From Lucinisca nassula (lineage: Eukaryota > Mollusca > Bivalvia > Lucinida > Lucinidae), in contig OY757013.1 of the NCBI GenBank assembly GCA_963580285.1, positions 130,941,027-131,005,026 of the forward strand: a DNA stretch of 64,000 bases, in the 5' to 3' direction. A program made the translations under genes and the position numbers. Shown here in pieces: positions 30,785 to 42,400 of this stretch; position 1 is the stretch's first letter, and every line of letters starts with the position of its first letter. A model generated the notes under the pieces. The model had not been told where the DNA came from and ran no database searches. It worked only from the letters and a program-made list of their open reading frames with translations.

Positions 30785-31639
30785 GAGGATGTAACTCTAT
30801 GATAGATATGCCAACCTCGCCAGTTTTAGAACTCATCCCAGCTTTTATCCCTAACTTATTTGTTTGTAAGTTTCAAGAACTTCCGATCAAAACTGAAGGG
30901 GCCACAGTGATGACAAGGTCAAAAATAAGTATTTTCAGCAAAGTAGGGGACATAACTCCACAAGCTCATCCAAGCTTTTATCCCTGACTTACAAGTTTGT
31001 AAGTTTCAAGAAGTTCCAATCAAAACTGGAGGAGTCTACGGTGATGACAAGGTCAAAAAGAAGCATTTCAGCTAAGTACGAAACATAACTCTGTAAATAA
31101 TCAACCAACATTGCTAGTTTTCGAACTCATCTGAGCTTTTAACCCTGACTTACTGGTATGTAAGTTTCAAGAAGATCTGATCAAAACTGAAGGGGCTACA
31201 GTGATGACAATGTCAAAAATATCATTTTCAGCAATCAAGGGGATGTAACTCTATGATTGATGGGCCGACTTGGCCGATTTTCGAACTCATCCGAGTTTTT
31301 ATCCCCAGCCACCTCACATATAAGTTTCAGAAAGATCTGATCAAAACTGAAGGCGTAGGTGATGACAAGCATTTTTCCATTGCAAGTCTATGGGACCTTG
31401 TGGTTGCCATAACAACCAGTGTTTTCGTTCAATTTCGAAAAAAAAGCTAATGTCATCAATGCCCCGCCAGAGGCATGCTACAGATGAGAAATGTTTCAGA
31501 TCAGCCTGCATGTTGAAGAGATATAACTGGCCAACGGTGTTGACAGACTGACAAAGGACAGACGGACAACCCACTATACTATAAGCTCTCCTGAGCCTTC
31601 GGCCCGGGTGAGCTAAAAATGTTAACTGCCCATAGTGAA

Positions 31640-31765
31640 TCACAGTAAGGAACAGAATGTCGGCAGAAAATAGTCCAAAATAATATTGCTGACCCGGTGG
31701 GGGTCAAGCCCGCAACCTCCAGATTCCATCCGACTGGTCCAACGAGTTGTCGGTCAAATTGCATC
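31640..31765 (-). repeat. SINE-E head fragment
   Basis: Reads on the minus strand as ACCAGTCGGATGGAATCTGG, then GGGCTTGACCC (B-box-like) and GGGTCAGCAATATTATTTTG. Confidence 0.65.
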
Positions 31766-31954
31766 CATATTACTGCGTGGCTGCTACACCCCATGTCGAC
31801 AACATTCTTTTGTGAATATTGATTATAAAATATTTTCTAACCAGCACTATATGACATTAATAGTATTGACTGGGCCGTTAAATTTCAAACCAAGGGAATC
31901 ATGCTTTCATATTATGCTTACATACATTATTTATCCTAAGAATTGGGTCAGATA

Positions 31955-32134
31955 GGCCTATGCAAGCAGTGCAGACCCAGATCAGACTGCTGCTGAAGGA
32001 GCAGTCTGATCATGGTCTACGCTGTTTGCCACTCTGTCTGCACTTTCTGGACACCTTGCTGGATCATGAACAAATGTGTTAAAACTTTAGAAGAATTACA
32101 GCAAGTCCTCAAGGTGTCCGACTATTTAGGACTT
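31955..32134. mobile_element. MITE-X copy
   Basis: Core AAGCAGTGCAGACCCAGATC with AGACTGCTGCTGAAGGAGCA, then GTTTGCCACTCTGTCTGC, TTTAGAAGAATTACAGCAA and GTCCTCAAGGTGTCCGA. It matches 39290-39475 closely, including the long right flank. Confidence 0.72.
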
Positions 32135-32136
32135 TA

Positions 32137-32419
32137 TAGTAGTCGCAGATAAGATTGACTAGGCGGAGCTATCGTTTTCGCCTGCCTTTGGAATGTTCTA
32201 TTAACAAAAGGTAAATCAAGTCACTCGATTGTGTGAATTCAGCTGTAACACAAAACAAAAGGTGTGGCGTATACGGCCATTTGGTCCGCTTGAAGAAAGC
32301 ATGCGGAAAGCATGCGAAAGGCACTCTACCGATGCTTCTGGTGGACTGAGCGAATTTGACATAATTATATTGACAATACCTGAATAGATCCGCCTAGTCA
32401 ATTTTATCTGCGACTACTA
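32137..32419. mobile_element. 283-bp MITE with ~33-bp TIRs and TA target duplication
   Basis: Inverted ends TAGTAGTCGCAGATAA(G)ATTGAC... and ...GTCAATTTTATCTGCGACTACTA match over ~33 bases, and TA flanks both sides, as in Tc1/mariner-type non-autonomous elements. It sits inside the right flank of MITE-X. No transposase. Confidence 0.88.
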
Positions 32420-32434
32420 TACTAGTAACGGTAT

Positions 32435-32595
32435 TAACCCATTTTAGACAGGAAACCGTTAAACGGGTACCTTGGCAAACAGTGCAGGCCCAGATCAGAC
32501 GCCGCAGAACGAGGAGCATTGGGCCCTTAGCTATCCTTGGAGCTCAAACGAAGACTCTGATCAGAATGTGCAGAATGCAGGCTGATCAGAATCTT
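32435..32595. mobile_element. Fused fragments of MITE-B and MITE-K
   Basis: 32435-32503 is the left half of MITE-B (TTAACCCATTTTAGACAGG to GACGCCGCAGAACG). From ~32508, GAGCATTGGGCCCTTAGCTA and GAAGACTCTGATCAGAATG match the inverse of MITE-K at 57.2 kb. Confidence 0.6.
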
Positions 32596-32619
32596 CGCTG
32601 GCTTTAAAAATAATGAAGA

Positions 32620-32815
32620 CGCACTTGTAAATTGTAGGAAATGCTGTGTCCCGGTTCAATTGCCATTTGGGAAGGTAGATCGGCAGTTTTATGGTCGGAA
32701 ATTTCATTTCCTTCAGGGGAGGAGATGTAAAATGCAATTTCCAACCGTAAAACAGACGATTTACCTCCCCAAATGCAGATTTCAATACAGTTATCCCCAT
32801 TATAATGCACTTATT
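32620..32815. mobile_element. Foldback element
   Basis: Left arm GCCATTTGGGAAGGTAGATC...TTATGGTCGGAAATTTCATT and right arm AATGCAATTTCCAACCGTAA...TTTACCTCCCCAAATGCA are complementary with ~75-80% identity. The similar peptides open on both strands are a consequence of this symmetry, not genes. Confidence 0.7.
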
Positions 32816-32827
32816 CAGTTCTTTTAT

Positions 32828-33020
32828 TTAACCCTTTTTGAACCAAATGGAATCTTCCTCCTTATAAATAGCACAAGTCCATTTCCAAATTTAGGGGTGT
32901 CAGGTTGTGTTTTGCAAACAGTGTAGACCCTGATCAGATGCCATGTTCTGTGGCATCTGATCTGGGCCTGTACTGTTTGCCAACTACCCGTTTTGGGGTT
33001 TCCGGTACTAAATGGGTTAA
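32828..33020 (-). mobile_element. MITE-B copy, TTAA-flanked
   Basis: TTAACCCTTTTTGAACCAAA at the left and GTACTAAATGGGTTAA at the right, with the palindromic core GATGCCATGTTCTGTGGCATC. Both TTAA sites are intact. Confidence 0.9.
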
Positions 33021-33149
33021 AATCATACTATTTTGCTCAAAGCAGCCAGTGCAGTGAACTGCATTAAACCAAATGCTACCCAATGAAAGCGATGATCATG
33101 ATGACATCTGGTTTCGGACAGTATATCGCAGAATATCTGAAGAAGCCAT

Positions 33150-33318
33150 TCCAATGAAACCAAAAGGGGTTATATTCATAGAAGGTCTGACTCACATCAC
33201 TCTGCATGGACAGGCTTAGACCTTCCAGGCTGTTTACCAGTACTCATGTGCGGTCGGTTTCAGCTCTGCATGGAAGCACCCAATCTATTTCTCCTAGCCC
33301 CGATGGGCGAGGGCCTGC
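33150..33318 (-). repeat. SINE-A copy, head half
   Basis: From CCAATGAAACCAAAAGGGGT to AGCCCCGATGGGCGAGGGCC in inverse orientation. It ends ~48 bp downstream of the RWDD1 stop codon, so it may contribute to the 3' UTR. Confidence 0.8.
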
Positions 33319-33365
33319 CTACAGAGACTACAACAAGCCACCAATGTATAGAATAAATATCTTAT

Positions 33366-33457
33366 TTAATCATCATCATTTAAAAATTCATCTTCTCCAA
33401 TATCTAAATCATCCATATCTTGAAATAAAGACTCATCTACTTCCACATCTTCACCCT
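33366..33457 (-). CDS. RWDD1: RWDD1 last coding exon
   Basis: Acceptor TCTATTTCAG at 33458-33467; 92 bases ending in TAA (33366-33368). It encodes the acidic tail GEDVEVDESLFQDMDDLDI and a short D-rich end. It is shorter than the vertebrate tail, which continues for ~20 more residues. No canonical AATAAA was identified with confidence downstream. Confidence 0.92.
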
Positions 33458-36400
33458 CTGAAATAGACAAAGAGGATATTTACTTTTTTGAGATGAATGT
33501 AAAAAAATATTTCATCGAGTGTGATGAAAATTCTGATGTTTTCAACACACCAGATGAAAATTTTTTGATATTTATCAAAAAAAAAGTAAATTTTCTTTTT
33601 ATTTGATAATATTTTAGGACACCTACTGTAATTGATCTATCAGTTCTTACGTCACAATTTTTGACTTGGCTATGACGTCACAACTGTCAGTTGCTAACCA
33701 TAAACAGTCGCCAATTTAATACAGCATTTTTACAGTTCAGAGAATGCTTTTTCAAGGTATTTTACAGAATTATTTTATAGATAACATATGAATTTTGGCG
33801 AGAAAATAGTCCGGGCTGCTACTGTGAAAATAACATGGTCATGTTATTTTTCACACTGTGAAAATATCATTTATATTTTCACAGTGTGAAAATATCACTT
33901 TTTTTTGTTTCAGATATGCACTGATTTCACTGCAATGTATTAAATGAATGTTAGCATTTACAGTCAATCTCCAACAGCTCAAACACCTTGGAAAATATAG
34001 TTCTTAACCCTTTTTGTACAAAATGGAATCTTCCACCTAGTAAATAGCAGGAGTTCATTTCAAAATTTAGGAGTATCAGGTTTTGTTTTCTTCAAAATTT
34101 ATTCGGGAAATGGCTTAACTTTTTGCAAACAGAGTAGGCCCTGATCAGATGCCGCGTTCTGCGGCATCTGATCTGGGCCTGCACTGTTTGCCAGGGTACC
34201 CGTTTTGGGGTTTCTGGTACAATCTGATAAATTGAGATGAAATGACTTCTCAAGCCCCGCCGCCCAATGAAACCAATAGGGTTTATAAGCATGGACGGGC
34301 CGACTCGCACTGATTTGCCTGGGCAGGCTTATTTCCTCTAAGCGGTTTACCAGTACTCGTGTGCGGGTCGGTTTCAGCTCTGCGTGGAAGCATCATGTAG
34401 CCCATCTATTTCTTCAAGACCCGATGGGCGAGCCGAAATAAGAAAATGAATAAATTCTATTTATTAAACATTCATTGTAGTATAAATTACATCAGGTCAC
34501 GAACTGATGTTATTCGTATTTTAACCCTTTTTGTACCAAATGGAATCTTTCTCCTTATATACAGCAGGAGTCCATTTCAAAATTCAAAAACTATTTGGAA
34601 ATTGGCTAAAAATCTTGCAAACAGTGTAGGCCCTGATCAGACGCCGCTGGGCATGTACTGTTTGCCAACTACTAGGGTTTCCAGTACAAAATGGGTTAAT
34701 GAACATGAAAAAAATAGAGTTTATTAATCAGCCCATTTCAAAGATGGGATTTATAAACCGAGGGAGGTTGAAATTCCAATAAAGAAAAGAGTGAACTTGA
34801 GCACGAGTTCTGGCCAGAAACTGACAACTGCCCTTCTTGAATCAGAGAGAAGGGAGAGAATGACCATAGAAAAGATTTCATGATCAGAGGGTCAGAGGGC
34901 ATCCGACTGAGCTACGGAGGCTGGCATTCTATTGTAATGAATAAAAATAAAAGAACAAAAATTATTATAGTGATAAAACAATTAGAAATGCGGGAGTACA
35001 GTAACCAACTGATCCCTCATTCAGTGGTTTTGTCCCTGTAATCTTTCAACGCTGCCTCTCGAGTCTAAAGTCATACATTCTGACTGTTGTTGACATCTTC
35101 TGAGATGCCGTTGACGTGACGTCAAGAGCAACACATTGATGTGAACTAAACTTTCTCGTGTCTAAATATAATCATTGCCTTGGAAAAGTAGGACCGGCTA
35201 CAGAGAAATATTTCCTTAGAGGAAATAAATCTTCCTAGGCCAGAGGTTATCATTTTTAATTCATTGAGAAATCGTGGTATGTCTTTGTTACGCATGTAAT
35301 GTATTATCTTTATTATTTATATTTACTTAATTGTCCATCCAATATGTGACAAAAAATTCTGGTTTGAGGGTTAAAATTGAAAACGAGAGGGCCATGATGA
35401 CCCTGGAATCGCTCACCTGATCCATAGAGTAACAAGTGGGCGCCGGGGAAGACCATTATTGACCCCAGGGTTATAAAGTGCATAACGTTGAGGAAGGTCT
35501 AAAAAGGTGAAGCTTCATACCAAATATCAACAAAGGCTATAATTTGAACAATCTTGGCAAAGGTCCACTAGATGAAGCAACACACCAAATATCAAAGACC
35601 TGGGCCTTGCTGTTTCAGAGAAGAAGATTTTTTTTAAAGATATTCCCTACATAAGCCTGGGACGTTCAACCTCAAATTAAACAAAGTATATGCCTATGTA
35701 AAACCAAATGGCCCCAGGGCGGGGGCATTTTTTACCTCAGGGCTAAAATTTTAACAATCTTGATAGCAGTCCGATAGATGAAGCTTCACACCAAATATCA
35801 AAGACCTGGGCCTTGCTGTTTCAGAGAAGAAGATTTTCAAAGATGATCTCTATATAAGTCTATGTAAAACAAAGGGCCCCAGGGTGGGAACATTTTTGGC
35901 CCCAGCACTATAATTTAAACAATCTTGGTAGGGGTCCACTAGAGGAAGCTTCATACAAAATAGCAAAGACCTGGGCCTTGCGGTTTCAGAAGAAGCTTTT
36001 TAAAGATTTTCCCTGAATAAGCCCATGTAAAAGCAAAGAGCACCCGGGCGGGGGCATTTTTGGCCCAAGCACTATAATTTGAACAATCTTGGTAGGGGTC
36101 CACTAGATGAAGCTTTATACCAAATATCAAAGACCTGGGCCTTGCGGTTTCAGAGTAGAAGATTTTTAAAGATTTTCCATATATAAGCTCATGTAAAACC
36201 AAAAGGCCCCGGGGCAGGGGCATTTTTGGCCCTGGCAATATAATTTGAACAGTCTTGGTAGGGGTTCACTAGATGAAGCTGCACACCAAATATCAAAGAC
36301 CTGGGCCTTGCGGTTTCAGAGAAGAAATTTTTTTTAAAGATTTTCCCTATATAATCCTATATAAACCAAAGGGACCTGGGGCGGGGGCATTTTTGGCCCC

Positions 36401-39400
36401 AGCACTATAATTTGAATAATCTTGGTAGGGGTCCACTAGATAAAGCTTCATACCAAATAGCAAAGACCTGGGCCTTGCGGTTTCAGAGAAGAAGATTTTT
36501 AAAGATTTTCATTGAATAAGCCCATGTAAAAGCAAAGAGCCCCAGGGCGGGGGCATTTTTGGCCCCAGCACTATAATTTGAACAATCTTGGTAGGGTTCC
36601 ACTAGATGAAGCTTCATACCAAATATCATAGACCTGGGCCTTGCGGTTTCAGAGAAGAAGATTTTTAAAGATTTTCCCTATATAATCCTATGTAAAACCA
36701 AAGGGACCCGGGGCGGGGGCATTTTTGGCCCCAGCACTTTAATTTGAACAATCTTTGTATGGGTCCACTAGATGAAGCTTTATACCAAATATCAAAGACC
36801 TGGGCCTTGCGGTTTCAGAGAAGAAGATTTTTAAAGATTTTTCCATATATAAGCCCATGTAAAACCAAAAGGCCCCGGGGCGGGGGCATTTTTGGCCCTG
36901 GCAATATAATTTGAACAGTCTTGGTAGGGGTCCACTAGATGAAGCTTCACACCAAATATCAAAGACCTGGGCCTTGCGGTTTCAGAGAAGAAAATTTTTA
37001 AAGTATTTCCCTATATAATCCTTTGTAAAACCAAAGGGACCTGGGGCGGGGGCATTTTTGGCCCCAGCACTATAACTTGAATAATCTTGGTAGGGGTCCA
37101 CTAGATAAAGCTTCATACCAAATATCAAAGACCTGGGCTGTGTGGTTTCAGAGAAGAAGATTTTTAAAGATTTTCCCTATATAAGCCCATGTAGAACCAA
37201 AGGGCCCCGGAGCGGGGGCATTTTTGGCCCCAACACTATAATTTAAATAATCTTGGTAGGGGTCCATTAGATGAAGCTTTATACCAAATATCAAAGACCT
37301 GGGCCTTGCGGTTTCAGAGTAGAAGATTTTTCCATATATTAGCCCATGTAAAACCAAAAGGCCTCGGGCGGGTGCATTTTTGGCCCCAGCAATATAATTT
37401 GAACAGTCTTGGTAGGGGTCCACTAGATGAAGCTTCACACCAAATATCAAAGACCTGGGCCTTCCGGTTTCAGAGAAGAAAATTTTTAAAGATTTTCCCT
37501 ATATAATCCTATGTTAAACCAAAGGGACCTGGGGCGGGGGCATTTTTGGCCCCAGCACTATAATTTGAATAATCTTGGTAGGGGTCCACTAGATAAAGCT
37601 TCATAGCAAATATCAAAGACCTGGGCCGAGTGGTTTCAGAGAAAAAGATTTTTTAAGTTTTCGGTGGAAAAAATTTAATTTTGGCTCCTGTAACCTAGAT
37701 GTGCAACGGACCAGAACCATTTGAACAACTTTGAAAGGGGACCACCTAAGGATCACTCCTGTGAAGTTTGATCAAAATCAGATCAGTGGTTTCAAGGAGA
37801 TGTTGTTTGAAGAAAATGTTTAAGCACGAACGGATGCAAGCATGGTCGCATGCACGACGAACAAAATGTGATCCCAAAAGCTCACCTTGTCACTACCTGA
37901 CGGTGAGCTAAAAAGAAAACAATTGCACACAGTTGTTAAATTTACAGCGGAAGAGTGCTGTTGAAGTTATAACTTGCTTGATGTGAGGTTTAACGTCCCC
38001 GTCAACACTGTATAGATCATTTTGGAGACGTTGCTTCCAATTTTGTGGGACATTTACCCCCCTTGAAAGGTCAGGGGTCTGGTTACCTGTTTTCCCAACA
38101 ATGATAACCTTCAGACTAGGAACCAGCAGATAATGCAAAAAAGGCCAATGTGCAGCAGATCTTTTTCTTGCAGTGTGTAAAATCTGCTCACATGTAATAA
38201 GGCAGTCATCAAGACTGAGAGACCTAGCAATACTGGATGGCTGAACATGAAAGTCTGAAGAATTACAGGCCTCATACTGACCAAGCTTTTTCTATGCCTG
38301 AAAGACCCTATTTTGCAGCCTTAATCTTCAGCCTGATGAACATGACAACCATTACCTTTTCAAACTGTGTAGATCCAGATCAGATGGCTTCTGAAGAAGG
38401 CATCTGATCAGGATCTACACTGTTTGTAATGCAGTTTGTGAAACTGAACAAATATATTATATTAAGTAATTTGATTGGTGAAAAGTCAGAAATGGGTGTA
38501 GCTAAATAATTATATTCAGCAGAATAAGCGTTAAATACCCGGTAGTCATTTAAATAGAATACAGGAGGAAAAAAGCGAAATCTAAAAAGCCTGAAATCAA
38601 GAAAAAATCAAGTTTTAAAAGCCTGCAAATGCCTGAAAAATATGAGGCCTGGAACTGCCATATTGGTAGTTTTTCATATAACAGGTTTTTTTTTCATACA
38701 ATACCTTTTCAAGTGAAAAAGTTCAGTTTATTTTTTTGTTTGGAGTTTAACATCCCATTAAACACTATATAGGTCATATTGAGTTGATCAGTCTACCTAG
38801 CCACCAAGGCAGACTGAAACATAAGTGATTAACCAGTACTGTGTACATTCTTTCGCCAGAAACTGACAGCTGCCTTCTTGAATCAGCGGAAGGGACAGAA
38901 TAACTGTAGAAAAGATGACATGATCAATCTCCACAAAAAAATGTTGCTGACCCCAGCAAATATTGAACCTGACATGAGAAGGCGTAAGGATAGTGTCCTA
39001 CCTTGTTTTAAGAACTGAACATCTGAGTCCATCATTGAGGCATCTCTCAAGAAAAGTTCTTTTCCTGAAACAAAAGAATGTTTATCATGTTTATCCTGAA
39101 TGTCACAATAGCAGTAGAACTTGGGAACACCCAAAACATGATAAGTTTTTATTTTCCTGAAGTATGCCCTATGATAACACATCCATTTGACATTACAGAG
39201 ATATTGCACTGATATCAGAGGGTTACTGTGCTGATATTACAGGGTTATTGAGTAGATATTACTGTAATGATCCAAATTATTAGGACAGACAAGGTAAAGC
39301 AAATAGTGAAGATCCTGATCAGACTGCTCCTTCCGGAGCATTCTGATCAGGGTCTACACTGTTTGCCATTCCATCTGCACTTTTTGGACTCCTCGCTGGA

Positions 39401-42400
39401 TAGTGAAACAAACTGGTTGAAACTTTAGGAGAATTACAGCAAATCCTCAAGGTGTCTGAATTTTTAGGATTTATATGCCATAGAAATACTGCACTGATAT
39501 TGTAGGGATATCGCACTGATATTATTGCATTACTGCACTATTATTGCAGTGTTATTGAACTGTAATAGCATTACCACTGATATTGTATAGTTAATTATTG
39601 CAATGATATTATATCATTACTTCACAGATATTGTTAAGTTAATGCACTGCTATCATAGTGTTACTGCACTGATATTATAGGGTTATTGAACTATAATAGT
39701 ATTACTACTGATATTGTAAGGTCAATGCACTGATATTATAGCATTACTTCACAGATATTGTAAAGTTACTACACTGATATTGAAGTGTTACTGCACTGAT
39801 GTTTTAGGGTTATTGCACTGATATCATAGCAATACTGCACTGATATTGTAGGGTAATTGAACTATAATAGCATTACCACTGATCATCATGTTAACAAGTC
39901 CGTGCATTGAACACCCCTCTAAACCCTAATTTGTATAGAGAAAAATGGGTTTTACACGGGTGAACGTTATTTTCCTTATTTCTGTTCCAAGACATAGGTT
40001 GTGGGTACTTGTTAGAACCGCCTCAATGAGGCGGTTCTAACGAGTACCCAAAATCAATGTTTGGAGTGCCAATAAGAAAAATATCACAAATTTTCATCAG
40101 AAAAATTACCGTTCTGGAGGTGAGTGAGTGTTTGAGTTTTACGTCTCACCAACCACTAAGGCCATAGGGAGACGGGACCTCGGTTTAAAGACTCATCCGA
40201 AAGTCTGGTGAAGCCCGGGATCGATCATACAATCCCTGGTTTACATGGCAAGTAGCATAACCACTACCTCATGGAGGCTTCTACTACCTTGGTCGTATGA
40301 AAGAATGCACTATATCACACGAATGTGTTATCATAATATATTGTAGGGCTATTGCACTGATATTAAAGCATTACGTCACTGATATTGTAAAGTTACTGCA
40401 CTGATATTAAAGCATTACTTCACTGATATTGTAAAGTTAATGCACTGATATTATAGCGTTACTTCACTGATATTGTAAAGTTACTGCACTTATATTATAG
40501 TGTTACTTCACTGATATTGTAAAGTTACTGCACTGATATTATAGTGTTACTTCACTGATATTGTAAACTTACTGCACTGCTATTATAGTGTTATTTCACT
40601 GATATTGTAAAGTTACTGCACTGATATTATAGTGTTACTTCACTGATATTGTAAAGTTACTGCACTGATATTATAGTGTTACTTCACTGATATTGTAAAG
40701 TTACTGCACTGATATTATAGTGTTACTTCACTGATATTGTAAAGTTACTGCACTGATATTATAGTGTTACTTCACTGATACTGTAAACTTACTGCACTGC
40801 TATTATAGTGTTACTTCACTGGTATAGTTGGGTCATTACACTGATATCTGGGAATATTGTCTTGAGATGGGATATCAGGATAGGGAAGAACACTTGCAAG
40901 CTCATATCCGATAAAGGGAGAATGTTCACTATTCACTAATATCAGTGAACATGTATGTATGCATGTTTGCTTGTTTCTTTCGAGTTTAACCCTTTTTATA
41001 CATAATGGAATCTTCCACCCTATACATAATAAGTCGGGAGTCCATTTCAAAATTTAGAGGTTTCAGGTTGTGTTTTTCTTCAAAATTTATTTGGAAAATG
41101 GCTGAACTTTTTGCTAACAGTGTAGGCCCTGATCAGATGCCACATTCTGAGGCATCTGATCTGGGTCTGCACTGTTTGCCAATTACCTATTTAGGTGTTT
41201 CCGGTGCAAAATGGGTTAACAGGCCATTCAAAGTTTGAAACTCGTGACCTTCCAATGTGATCTTGACCTGGTGTCGGCATGATTCATTTATGAACTCTGC
41301 ACGAGCTCACTGACAGGGATAATTGACCAAAGTTTAATGAAAATCCTTTGAGGGGTAAAGGAGATATGGAACGGACATGAAATTAAAAGTTTTAAACTTT
41401 TGACCTTCAAATGAGACCTTGACCTTGAGTCGGCATGATTCATTTATGGGTTCTGCACATCAGCTCACTGAGGAGGATAATTGACCAAACTTTAATGAGA
41501 ATCCTTGCAGGGGTAAAGGAGATATGGAACAGACACAAAATTCAAAGTTTCAAACTCTTGACCTTCAGATGTGACCTTGAACTTGAGTCGGCACAGTTCA
41601 TTTATGGGTTCTGCACATCAGCTCACTGAAAAGAATATAATGAAAATCCATCCAAGGGTACAGGCTTTATGGAATGGGCACAAAATTGGAAGGGACACAA
41701 AATTCCAAGTTTCAAACTCATGACCTTCAGCTGTGACCTTGACCTTGATTCCGCATGTCTGCATATCAGCTCACTGAGACGAATAATTGACCAAAGTTTA
41801 ATGAAAATCTATCAAAGGGTTCAGGAGATATGGAGCCGAAAAGAAAGTGTTATGGACAGATAGATGGGACAGATGGACAGACAAAGGCCATTCCTATAAT
41901 CAAGCGGAGCTGGGGATTGATGAAGCAAATGAATGGAGCGCTGTGGTGCAGTAATAAAGCATCGGATTTGAGATAAAGAGGTAGCCGGTTCGATCCCCCC
42001 CACAAGTGCCAAGTGTTGTTTCCTTGAGCAAAAGACTTTATCCACATTGCTTAGTACTGGTTAATACCCAGGAAGAGGAAGAAAAAGATGACCACATGGA
42101 AGATTAGTACTAGTACTAAATGTGTTACCCTCAAGAAATAAAGTATATTATTATTTTTATTTTTAGATAATGTTTGTAAGAGTTATCATCACTTAAGTTG
42201 TATCCAATCCCCTAACACAGGATCATGTATCAAAAAAGAGGATCTTGCATGAGTGGTCATTTCATATGAAATTTATGAAATCAGCCACCAGCCAGTTTCC
42301 TATATTTCATATGAATTGATCACGAGTATGAGGTTCTGTTTATGTTTATAACAATGTTAACCCATTTTGTACTGGAAACCCCAATACGGGTACTCTGGCA

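Larger units (their letters stand above)
20970..31619 (+). mobile_element. Outer Helitron-like tandem-repeat element, 10.6 kb with nested insertions
   Basis: Left end AACAAGAGGACAATGATGG...CACTCACCTGAGCT; right end ATAAGCTCTCCTGAGCCTTC then GGGTGAGCTAAAAA, preceded by a GACAGACGGAC tract. Two core arrays lie between: a ~153-bp unit (GGGGCATAACTCTA, CCGTAACCTCGAAACAATAT, CTGCCCCACATCATGGTCTA; 21390-22587 and 26382-26630) and a ~155-bp unit (TTTCGAACTCATC, TGATGACAAGGTCAAAAA; 26640-28110 and 30785-31500). A SINE-H, element H2, a SINE-A and element H3 are inserted inside. The plan agrees with the bivalve 'pearl' elements and Helentron-associated non-autonomous elements. No replicase is encoded. 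Confidence 0.72.
39198..40830 (+). repeat. 22/44-bp minisatellite, interrupted
   Basis: Dozens of near-identical half-units TTACTGCACTGATATTATAG and TGTTACTTCACTGATATTGT make a 44-bp dimer repeat. The right part (40330-40830) is the most regular. It is split by MITE-X, MITE-D and SINE-H insertions. It starts ~130 bp upstream of an RWDD1 exon acceptor. Confidence 0.93.

Noticed and set aside
32561..32926. Similar proteins on opposite strands
   Set aside because: They result from the inverted repeat of the foldback element.
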